In this document: positions 15,606 to 22,929 of the stretch, one piece after another
How the letters are laid out: every line of letters starts with the position of its first letter
Position numbering within the stretch: the stretch's first letter is position 1
NCBI RefSeq assembly: GCF_014873945.1
Contig: NZ_JADBEC010000001.1
Coordinates: 4,109,001 to 4,173,000, forward strand
Source: Rhizobium viscosum
GTDB taxonomy: Bacteria; Pseudomonadota; Alphaproteobacteria; Rhizobiales; Rhizobiaceae
DNA: 64,000 nucleotides
Direction: 5' to 3'
Made by a program: the position numbers and the translations under genes
Notes under the pieces: model-generated
What the model saw: only the letters and a program-made list of their open reading frames with translations
What the model was told of the DNA's origin: nothing
Databases searched by the model: none

Positions 15606-18600
15606 TCAGAACCTGACGCCGAGATAGCCATTGATGCCGTTCTGGCTGGCGCCGGAACCAAACTGGCCGGTGTAGGACACAGCCAGAGCGGCGTTCGAGC
15701 TTAGATCGAAGTTCACGCCGGCGTTGACAACGGCAACATTTTCCGCGAGCGGCGCACCGCGCACGTCAAACGAACTGCCGCCCGAGAAGGCCATCTTCGT
15801 CTCAGGCTTGGTATCGCCATTGGCATGACGCAGGCTGACCGAGCCCTGCAGCGTTCCAACCGTTTCCTGCAGGGTGAACTCCGTTGCTGCCCGCAGGCCG
15901 ATTTCCGTGAAGATCGCCTGCTGGGTCGTGCCTTCGACGGAAAGCGCCGTTGCACCTCCATGTTCGGAGAAAGCGTCGTTGCGGAAGTTCACGTAGGCGA
16001 GATTGGCGAAGGGCTCCAGCATGACGGTCCCGATCGACTGCTGGTAGCTGATCTCGCCGAAGACCTGCGATGTCGAGGCGCTGTAGCCGGCGGTCAGCCG
16101 CTCGCTGAAGGTCGGGAGGAAGACCGAACGGGCGCTATCGATACTGTTCCAGGTATGGGCGGCACCGAACCGAATGCCGACCGGACCGAGATTGGTGCCG
16201 GCATAGACGCCGAGATCGATCTGATCGGTGTCGCTTTTCGACGCCAGCGCATCGATGGAAACGGCCGTGCGGCCATATCCGCCGAACACGCCGACCCGCC
16301 AATCGTTGCCGAGCGTTCCGTCCGCGCCGACGATGATTCCGCCAGCGGAATGGTCCACGCCATAGGCATTGCCGTCACTGTCCTTTTTCGTCCAGGCTCC
16401 GTAGCTCTTGTTCCAGATGCCGAGCGCCTGCTCATGGCCGGCAGGGGTATCCGCGCCGATTTCGGCTTCGGTCACGGCCCGATCGGTGGCGCCCATTCTC
16501 GACCGCAGGCGATCGAATGCGCTATCGCGGACGATGTCGCTGTTGTCGAGCAGCGCACTGTAGGTCGATGCATGGATTTCCCCGCCGAGCTGGGCGAAGG
16601 ACGCGCGGGCACTTTCCGCATCGAGCGATATGATCGCATCGTAGACGGTGGAGCCGAAGCCGAGGCTGTCGACACCGTAGGCGGCGCCGCGCTGGTTTGA
16701 CGTCGTCGCGACGTCGGCGAAGGCGATATCGTTGCGTTCCAGCCGCATCGTCAGGCTGTTGCTTCCATAGGTCAGACCGGGGTCCAGGAAGGCGAAGTTC
16801 GAGGTGACCGCATCAAAGGAGCCGGTGATGCCGGCATTCGACGTGAGGATGGAATAGTTGGTGAGTGGCTTGTAGGCGGCGCCCGCCGCGATATTCACGA
16901 CCGCACCCGGGGCAATCACGGTCTGGCCGGTGACGATGATCTGATCCGTCCTGCCGGTTTCGTCAATTTCGACGTCGTAGACGGAGCCCGTCGCAAGGTT
17001 GAGATTGCCGGCGATGTGCAGCGTGCCGACCGAATTGCCAGGCGCAATCCTGCCGCCATTCGCGACGGCGAGGTTGCCGACAGTGCCGTTGCCGCCGATT
17101 ACGCCGCCGTCATAGACGGTGGTCATGCCCGAGGTTGCGATGGAGCCGTTGACCGCAAGGCGTCCACCCTTGACGCTGGTGTCGCCGGTATAAGTGTTGG
17201 TCGCGGTCAGATTGAGCGTGCCCTTACCCGTCTTGGTCAGGCTGCCGGCGCCCGAGATCGCCCGGTCCACGAGAACGGCATTGACCGTATCGGCGATATC
17301 GAGCGTGCCGCCGCCGGATTCCAGGACCACGGACCTGTCGAGTTTCTTCATTCCCGTGCCGGCAATGCGCAGCGCGCCGTTATCGAGACGCAGGTTCGCA
17401 TCGGTGCCGCCGAGAGCCAGATCCTCGTCGACGATAACGGTGCCGCCATCGGTGACCAATGTCTCGCCGATGAAACTGTGATCGTCGATGCAGTAGTCGA
17501 TGATCGCCTGGGCAAAGCGCGGATCCTTGCTCTTGCAGTCGAGCAACGTCTTCTTTTCGGCCTCGGTGAGGCCGGTCAGGATCGGCTTGCCGTCCGCATC
17601 CGAAACCTGGCCGAGATAGACGTCGCGGCGCATATTGTTGCGCGACAGATAGAATTCCTTGCCGTTGCCGGCAAAGGTCGTGGCGTCCTTGCCCCATACG
17701 AGACGTGTCTTGTCGACCTGCGCACCGTTGATCGTCTGCTGATAGGTCTGCAGGCTCGGTCCGATCCATTTGAATTCATGGGCGACCGGTTCGTGGTCGG
17801 ACAAGGGCGTCTTGGTGCCATCAGGCTTGGTCACATAGATGTCGCGGATCACACCCAGATAGGGATCGTTGGGGTCATCTGCGATCGTGTACCATTTGCC
17901 GAACGGCCGTGAGGCCAGGAAGTGATCGATCTTCACCCGGTGCCAGCTGCCCCAGGTGTTGGTAGGGTCTTCGCCCGCGGACGGCCAGGTTCCGCTGCCG
18001 TCATTGAGTTCATGGGGCTTGAACTGCTCCCGGTCCCTGTCGGTCTGGAGAAGCATGAACTGCTTCTTGAGGATATTCATCGTCTGCGGCGTGTTGCCGG
18101 CGACGGGATAGGTCTCGTCCTCGAACAGGCCGGAGGGAATGGTAGCCGCATCGATCGCCGCGTCGCTCTTCGGGCTCCAGTCGGCGATGAATTTGTCCAG
18201 CGCCGCCTTGTCCTTGGCATATTGCTGGAGCAGGCTGTAATAGAAGGAGTTGCTGTTCTTCGTATAGATGCGGAGCAGCAATTCCTGCTGGCTCTTCGAA
18301 TGCAGGCCGCGCTCCGATACGTCGCCTGCATTGAAATCGCCACTCAGTATCAGCGGATTGGCGGAAGACTTCGCCCAGGCGTTCAAGGCCTTGACTTCCT
18401 TGATGCGCTGGTCCGCCTTGTCGCTGTAGTCGAGGTGAACCGTTCCGACTGTTGTCACCGGCCGTCCGGCCTCACCGTCGAGAATCTGATAGTTCATATA
18501 GCGGCCTTGGGTCGTGAGACCGGGAGCGACATAGCTGCCATAGGTGCCGGGAAGTCGCGAGATCAGGCCGACGTCAGCGATCAATTGGCCACTGTAGGTT

Positions 18601-18887
18601 CCAAGGCCGGCGGCCTGCAGCATGCCGGGGATGTCGGAGACGTATTTGCTGCCATTGGCCTCCTGAAACATCAGCACGTCCCAGTTGCCAGCGACCATGA
18701 AATCCTTGGTCAGTGCAGGCGTCTGCTTGAACTTGTTCCAGATATTCAGCGACAGCAGCCGAAGGGTGCCATCGTCGGCATGAGCCGAACCGGCGATCAA
18801 TATGGACAGGGCCGCACCCGATAGCAGCCGCGCTGTCAGGCTGCGCCTCTTGGTATCGGTCTTGGAAATTGAATTTTGGATAAACAC
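15606..18887 (-). CDS. Autotransporter with N-terminal endonuclease/exonuclease/phosphatase domain
   Basis: A 1093-residue type V secreted protein. The start is set at GTG 18887, with GGAG 7 bases upstream; this gives a signal peptide of 37 residues ending GSAHA. Residues about 40-370 form an endonuclease/exonuclease/phosphatase (EEP) domain: LSLNIWNKF, MFQEANGS (catalytic Glu), LSGDFNAGD, VKIDHFLAS and LSDHEPVAHEF (catalytic Asp-His). Residues about 470-690 are glycine-rich beta-helix repeats (GAGSLTKTGKGTLNLTATNT, GGVIGGNGTVGNLAV, IAPGNSVGTLHI). The last 270 residues form the autotransporter barrel, ending GINGYLGVRF with the usual terminal aromatic. The nuclease-like domain should be displayed on or released from the cell surface; substrate could be DNA or a phospholipid. 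Confidence 0.87.
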   Translation of the reverse strand: MFIQNSISKTDTKRRSLTARLLSGAALSILIAGSAHADDGTLRLLSLNIWNKFKQTPALTKDFMVAGNWDVLMFQEANGSKYVSDIPGMLQAAGLGTYSGQLIADVGLISRLPGTYGSYVAPGLTTQGRYMNYQILDGEAGRPVTTVGTVHLDYSDKADQRIKEVKALNAWAKSSANPLILSGDFNAGDVSERGLHSKSQQELLLRIYTKNSNSFYYSLLQQYAKDKAALDKFIADWSPKSDAAIDAATIPSGLFEDETYPVAGNTPQTMNILKKQFMLLQTDRDREQFKPHELNDGSGTWPSAGEDPTNTWGSWHRVKIDHFLASRPFGKWYTIADDPNDPYLGVIRDIYVTKPDGTKTPLSDHEPVAHEFKWIGPSLQTYQQTINGAQVDKTRLVWGKDATTFAGNGKEFYLSRNNMRRDVYLGQVSDADGKPILTGLTEAEKKTLLDCKSKDPRFAQAIIDYCIDDHSFIGETLVTDGGTVIVDEDLALGGTDANLRLDNGALRIAGTGMKKLDRSVVLESGGGTLDIADTVNAVLVDRAISGAGSLTKTGKGTLNLTATNTYTGDTSVKGGRLAVNGSIATSGMTTVYDGGVIGGNGTVGNLAVANGGRIAPGNSVGTLHIAGNLNLATGSVYDVEIDETGRTDQIIVTGQTVIAPGAVVNIAAGAAYKPLTNYSILTSNAGITGSFDAVTSNFAFLDPGLTYGSNSLTMRLERNDIAFADVATTSNQRGAAYGVDSLGFGSTVYDAIISLDAESARASFAQLGGEIHASTYSALLDNSDIVRDSAFDRLRSRMGATDRAVTEAEIGADTPAGHEQALGIWNKSYGAWTKKDSDGNAYGVDHSAGGIIVGADGTLGNDWRVGVFGGYGRTAVSIDALASKSDTDQIDLGVYAGTNLGPVGIRFGAAHTWNSIDSARSVFLPTFSERLTAGYSASTSQVFGEISYQQSIGTVMLEPFANLAYVNFRNDAFSEHGGATALSVEGTTQQAIFTEIGLRAATEFTLQETVGTLQGSVSLRHANGDTKPETKMAFSGGSSFDVRGAPLAENVAVVNAGVNFDLSSNAALAVSYTGQFGSGASQNGINGYLGVRF

Positions 18888-19034
18888 GTCACACTCCGTT
18901 GAAATGAAATTCCACACGAGTGCGAGAGGCCGAAAACTCCCCAACACCGCGCGGTGATTAACGGAACGTCACTTTTCATACTTCAATGTCAGTTTTTTTA
19001 CATTTTCGGCTGGCCGATCACTTTGAGGGCTAGT

Positions 19035-19075
19035 GGCTCTGTTGCAAAAATTGGAGTTGGTCGGCGGAAGGCGCC
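19035..19075 (+). repeat. Solitary IS6-like terminal repeat
   Basis: GGCTCTGTTGCAAA (19035-19048) matches the terminal inverted repeat of IS6-family elements, and the following AATTGGAGTTGGTCGG matches the interior of the small element at 14545. No transposase or second end follows. With the element at 14545-14637 it encloses 14638-19034, which holds only the DeoR and autotransporter genes. Positions 18888-19034 are AT-rich and must contain the autotransporter promoter. Confidence 0.55.
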
Positions 19076-19237
19076 ATTCCACTGTGGGAGCCTGGAGCAC
19101 CATTTGCGCCTCCATCCGGACGCATAAAGTGTGACATAATTATTTGAATCTACTCATCAATCTTTCCGAAAACCAATTCCGATTTCGGGCCGGCGCTGAT
19201 CGCGCCTGTCGATGCCGGATAATGTCACGGAGACAAG

Positions 19238-19376
19238 TTTTCGTTGGGATACGGTGCGACCTGGCTTCGCCCCATCTTTTCATGGCCGGTTTCCCGGCGC
19301 ATTCTCGAAACCGTCATCGCTTGCATGATGTGGCTGATTGCGTTCAAGCTCCTGAACGGCAGGCGACGGCTGCACG
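19238..19376 (+). pseudogene. Relic of argO 3' end
   Basis: The plus strand reads GYGATWLRPIFSWPVSRRIL then ETVIACMMWLIAFKLLNG, the same as the last 45 residues of the intact exporter at 13924-14532 with a few replacements. The stop codon region GGCATGTGACGG has become GGCAGGCGACGG, so the stop is lost, and the flanking GACGGCTGCA is still shared. Everything upstream of the fragment is gone. The matching argP fragment lies at 4314-4397. Confidence 0.88.
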
Positions 19377-19409
19377 CGCCTCAAGCCCATTCGACCTTGG
19401 GAAATCAGA

Positions 19410-20042
19410 ATGTCATTCGATCCGCATCATCTCGCCCTCGTCTTCACCGCCTATATCATCGCAGCAGCCAGTCCCGGTCCCAGCAACATGCGCATCATGG
19501 GCGTCGCCATGCATCAGGGGCGCCAGTCGGCGCTGATGATTGCCGCCGGTGTGGTCAGCGGCTCGCTCTTCTGGGGCTCGATGGCGGCGACCGGCGTCTC
19601 CGCCATTCTGGCGCAATATGCCCAGGCGCTGATCATCCTGAAGATCTTCGGCGGCCTCTACCTGCTCTTCCTCGCCTTCAAGGCCGGCAAATCCGCCATG
19701 ACATCAGATGAGAAGCAGGGCAGGTCGCTCGATGCCGTCAAGGCCTCCGGCTTCAGCCTCTATCGCCGCGGGCTGCTGATGCATTTGACGAACCCGAAGG
19801 CGCTGCTCGGCTGGATCGCGACCATGACGCTCGGCCTCGGCCCGGGCGCCACTCCGGCGACGGTCGCCGTCATCCTTGCGGGCTGCGCCATTCTCAGCGT
19901 CACGATCTTCTGCGGTTATGCGTTGGTCTTCTCCACGGCGCCGATGGTTCGCATGTATCGACATGCGCGCCGCTGGATCGAGGGCACGCTGGCGTTCGTC
20001 TTCGGTGCGGCCGGCATGAAGCTCCTGCTGTCACGCGCATAA
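19410..20042 (+). CDS. RhtB/LysE-family amino acid exporter
   Basis: A 210-residue membrane protein with about six helices. AYIIAAASPGPSNMRIMGVA is the first-helix SPGP motif of RhtB transporters, and LLMHLTNPKALLGWIATMTL the NPK motif. It differs from the ArgO-type exporter of the same window. It is followed after 12 bases by a DapA-like aldolase gene with which it forms an operon, so it may export a product or toxic analogue handled by that enzyme. The start ATG at 19410 lies 33 bases past the argO relic. Confidence 0.85.
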   Translation: MSFDPHHLALVFTAYIIAAASPGPSNMRIMGVAMHQGRQSALMIAAGVVSGSLFWGSMAATGVSAILAQYAQALIILKIFGGLYLLFLAFKAGKSAMTSDEKQGRSLDAVKASGFSLYRRGLLMHLTNPKALLGWIATMTLGLGPGATPATVAVILAGCAILSVTIFCGYALVFSTAPMVRMYRHARRWIEGTLAFVFGAAGMKLLLSRA

Positions 20043-20054
20043 AGGAAATTCCCG

Positions 20055-20957
20055 ATGCCGCTTTTCCATGGCCTTTCCGCCTTTCCGATCACGCCGTCAG
20101 ATGCCTCGGGCATCGTTGATACTGGCGCGCTCGCCACACTGCTTACCCGCATCCAGGCTGCGGGCGCCGATTCCATCGGCCTTCTCGGCAGCACCGGCGG
20201 TTACGCTTTCCTGTCGCGCGACCAGCGACGCCGTGCGGTCGAAACGGCCATGTCCACGGTCGGCGGCAAGATCCCTGTTATCGTCGGCGTCGGGGCGCTC
20301 AGGACGGACGAGGCGCAGGCGCTCGCAAGGGATGCGCGGGAGCTCGGGGCGGATGGTCTTTTGCTCGCGCCGGTTTCCTATACGCCGCTCACCGATGACG
20401 AGGTGTACGAGCATTTCGCTGAAGTGGCCGATGCCGGGCAGCTGCCGCTCTGCATCTACAACAATCCGGGCACGACGAAATTCACTTTCAGCGTCGAGCT
20501 GATCGCCCGGCTTTCCGGGCTCGGTACCGTCAAGGCGGTGAAGATGCCGCTGCCAGCCAATGGCGACTTTGCAGCCGAGATCGCAAGTCTCCGCTCGGTG
20601 ACGCCCGATGATTTCGTGGTCGGCTACAGCGGCGACTGGGGTGCTGCGGACGCGCTGCTTTCGGGCGCCGACGGCTGGTACAGCGTTGCCGGCGGATTGC
20701 TGCCCGCCGAAGCGTTGAAGCTCACGAGAGCCGCGCAGGCGGGTGATGCGCAAGAGGCGGCACGCATCAACGATGCCTTCGCGCCGCTCTGGGCACTGTT
20801 CAAGGAGTTCGGCAGTTTCCGCGTGATGTACACGATTGCCGATCTCCTCGGCCTCGGCCGGTTTGCGCCGCCGCGCCCGGTGCTCGGCCTTCCGGAGCAG
20901 GCGCGTGGGCGGGTGCGCGAGGCGCTGGAAAGCCTCGGTGCTGCAGTCGGCCGCTAG
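20055..20957 (+). CDS. Dihydrodipicolinate synthase/N-acetylneuraminate lyase family protein
   Basis: A 300-residue class I aldolase with a TIM barrel. Family motifs: GLLGSTGGYAFLSRDQRR (substrate carboxylate loop near 44), VGALRTDEAQALARDARELG, ICIYNNPG-type LPLCIYNNPGTTKF (catalytic Tyr near 136), and TVKAVKMP (Schiff-base Lys near 162). Most members have GTTGE in the first loop; here it is GSTGG. It condenses or cleaves pyruvate with an aldehyde. It is not necessarily the lysine-pathway DapA, since it is paired with an exporter rather than a biosynthetic gene. Confidence 0.87.
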   Translation: MPLFHGLSAFPITPSDASGIVDTGALATLLTRIQAAGADSIGLLGSTGGYAFLSRDQRRRAVETAMSTVGGKIPVIVGVGALRTDEAQALARDARELGADGLLLAPVSYTPLTDDEVYEHFAEVADAGQLPLCIYNNPGTTKFTFSVELIARLSGLGTVKAVKMPLPANGDFAAEIASLRSVTPDDFVVGYSGDWGAADALLSGADGWYSVAGGLLPAEALKLTRAAQAGDAQEAARINDAFAPLWALFKEFGSFRVMYTIADLLGLGRFAPPRPVLGLPEQARGRVREALESLGAAVGR

Positions 20958-20982
20958 AGCGGCGAGACCCGCGGCAATGGCG

Positions 20983-21546
20983 CTAGGGAGCGCAGAACAT
21001 CTGGCTGTCGAAGGCGCTCCGACCTGAATGGAAGCGCACCGTCACGACCTTCTTCGAACCATCTGCGTCCGTACGAAGTACGCCGTCGGCCTGTCCGGTT
21101 CCTGCGGGCGTATCGATCCGGCCATAGCTGACGAGGCCAGGCACAATATCCACCTTCTCGACATAACCTGCGATCTCAAAGCTGTAAGGGACATCTGCCG
21201 AGATAAATTGGAGCTGCACGGACTTGCCCGCGGGCAGGGTAATTTTATCGCCAGCGGCGCATTGCACTGAAGGCTCCTCTCCAGGACGCTCACTCGGCTT
21301 GCGGTATTCGAGCGTGAGCGCGCCTTGTTCGGCCCTCATCAGGACAGTCAGATCACCATGGCCTGGCGAGGTTTCCAACAGGGCAGCCGGAGGTTCGCCG
21401 GTTTCGGTGCAGTCCGTTCGAGCGGTATCAGGCGCTTCGGCACAAGGTACTCGCTGCGTTATCGGCCCTTCCGCAGAAGCCGGATTTGGCGACACGGCGG
21501 TCGTGGCGAGGCCAAGCAAGAAAACAAGCTTCGATGCGTAGGTCAT
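20983..21546 (-). CDS. Secreted protein with cupredoxin/COX2-like C-terminal domain
   Basis: A 187-residue protein with signal peptide MTYASKLVFLLGLATTAVSP, probably cut near ASA-EG. The region LQFISADVPYSFEIAGYVEK followed by VDIVPGLVSYGRIDTPAGTG resembles the cupredoxin of cytochrome oxidase subunit II (QxTSxDVxHSFxxP...KxDxxPG). The CuA ligands of subunit II are not present, and the expected His is replaced by Tyr (PYSF). Cysteines are spread through the chain (PCAEAP, TDCTET, QCAAG, MFCAP). It follows the DUF900 hydrolase on the same strand by 30 bases. Confidence 0.6.
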   Translation of the reverse strand: MTYASKLVFLLGLATTAVSPNPASAEGPITQRVPCAEAPDTARTDCTETGEPPAALLETSPGHGDLTVLMRAEQGALTLEYRKPSERPGEEPSVQCAAGDKITLPAGKSVQLQFISADVPYSFEIAGYVEKVDIVPGLVSYGRIDTPAGTGQADGVLRTDADGSKKVVTVRFHSGRSAFDSQMFCAP

Positions 21547-21576
21547 TCTTCGTGGCCTCCTTTACGAGCCTGCGGC

Positions 21577-22869
21577 CTAGTACGAAATTTTCCCGTCGAC
21601 AATCGGCTGCGGCCCCGAGGAAAATTGCTGTTTCAACACCTGTTTCGCATCATTGCTGATGATCGACATCGGAGCGATAACGGCGATCTTTGCTGCTGAT
21701 CCCGCCAGGTCGGCGGTTCGAACGGCTGCCATGCCCACCTGATCCGCGAGCGAGGCCTTTCCGGTGTCTAGGGATTGTCCTGCCAGCCGTCGCCCGAGCA
21801 GCTGGACCATGTCCCTGTTATCGGCAAACGTATTGTGACCCAACGCGTCGTCCGCTTTGACGGCGCTCGTATCGATGACCGTCACGCCGAGCTTATACAG
21901 ATCCGCGGCATAGGGGGTCGAATCGAAGCCGCCGACACGCGTGACGCCGCCGGAGAGCCATTGCGAAACCTGCAGCGCCTTATCCCTTGTCGATGAGAAG
22001 ATCGTGAAATGCGGGCGTTGCGGCCCCATCTCGATCATCTGCCGGCGAAAGACGTCGATATCGATGTCGGGCGAGGCGAGGATAACGTTCCTGACCTTGG
22101 GCGGGATCGTCTTGTTGCGCATGGCAACCCCGCGCAACGCCTCCGCAGTCAGCCAGGATCCCATGGAATGGGCGAGGATCGTCACCTCGCCGACGTCGGG
22201 GCTTTTGGCGGCTTGCAGGATCAGATCCTCCAGCGCCCGCCGTGAGAAATTGGTACTCTCCTTGTCGTAGAGATAGTCGAAGACATTGGCGCGCGAGGGC
22301 CAGGTGAAGAGGATCGGCGAAGCATCCGTTCCGGAATCATGGGTGATCTGCGCGAAGCGAAAGACGGCATCGGCGTAGGTGTTGTTGAAGCCGTGCACGA
22401 AAATGACGACCTGCCGCTTCGCATTGCGGTTCTTGTTGAACCATTTAAAAATGCTGCGTTCCGATGCAACCTCTCCGACCTTCAGGACGGCGAATTCCTT
22501 TTCGGGATCGGCCGGCACATGCGAGGGCCATTGTACCTCACCGATTTTGCGGTTTCGGTCCGGGGGAATGGAAACGACGATGTCGTTGAGAGAAATCGCC
22601 GTTCCCCGCTCGCCGGAGTAAAGTTCGCCGGGCTTGTCGGCCGGCTGGCGCGTCGTTGCCACCAGCATGTCCACCGTGCTCGTGCCTGGTCCCGCGGTTG
22701 CGAGCGGCTGGAGAACATTCTCCAGCCGTCCCGCACATCCTCCCAGGACCGAGAGAGCCATCAGGACTGAAAGGCACGATCGCTTGACAGCGAATGAGGT
22801 CGATTCGCGCGGCAAGCTGGCAATCAGGCAGCTACTGTCGGCAAAGGCTGTTCGTCCAACCTGTGGCAT
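21577..22869 (-). CDS. DUF900-type alpha/beta hydrolase, probable lipoprotein
   Basis: A 430-residue alpha/beta hydrolase. VVIFVHGFNNTYADAVFRFA gives the oxyanion-side HGFN motif, ILFTWPSRANVFDYLYD the family block, and TILAHSMGSWLTAEAL the nucleophile elbow (Ser in HSMGS). A lipobox (LSVLGGC) occurs near residue 45, suggesting a lipid-anchored periplasmic protein with the real start somewhat inside the open frame, perhaps near 22815. Substrate unknown, likely an ester. It sits after the RND efflux operon, separated by a hairpin. Confidence 0.8.
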   Translation of the reverse strand: MPQVGRTAFADSSCLIASLPRESTSFAVKRSCLSVLMALSVLGGCAGRLENVLQPLATAGPGTSTVDMLVATTRQPADKPGELYSGERGTAISLNDIVVSIPPDRNRKIGEVQWPSHVPADPEKEFAVLKVGEVASERSIFKWFNKNRNAKRQVVIFVHGFNNTYADAVFRFAQITHDSGTDASPILFTWPSRANVFDYLYDKESTNFSRRALEDLILQAAKSPDVGEVTILAHSMGSWLTAEALRGVAMRNKTIPPKVRNVILASPDIDIDVFRRQMIEMGPQRPHFTIFSSTRDKALQVSQWLSGGVTRVGGFDSTPYAADLYKLGVTVIDTSAVKADDALGHNTFADNRDMVQLLGRRLAGQSLDTGKASLADQVGMAAVRTADLAGSAAKIAVIAPMSIISNDAKQVLKQQFSSGPQPIVDGKISY

Positions 22870-22894
22870 CCGTTCATCTCGTCAGTGGGACATG

Positions 22895-22920
22895 GCCCGC
22901 CCGGAATGATCCGGGCGGGC
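22895..22920 (-). terminator. Hairpin after RND efflux operon
   Basis: A perfect 11-base stem, GCCCGCCCGGA (22895-22905) with TCCGGGCGGGC (22910-22920) and a four-base loop, lies 9 bases after the RND gene stop. The minus strand has no long T tract, so termination may be Rho-assisted or the stem may protect the 3' end. Confidence 0.7.
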
Positions 22921-22929
22921 CTGATGCTG

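Noticed and set aside
16094..18824. Long antisense frames across the autotransporter gene
   Set aside because: They are shadows of a GC-rich coding region; the minus-strand frame has a complete set of domain motifs.
18960..19010. Possible Pho box upstream of the autotransporter gene
   Set aside because: Two GTCA elements occur (CGTCAC and TGTCAG), but their spacing does not fit the 11-base repeat of PhoB sites.
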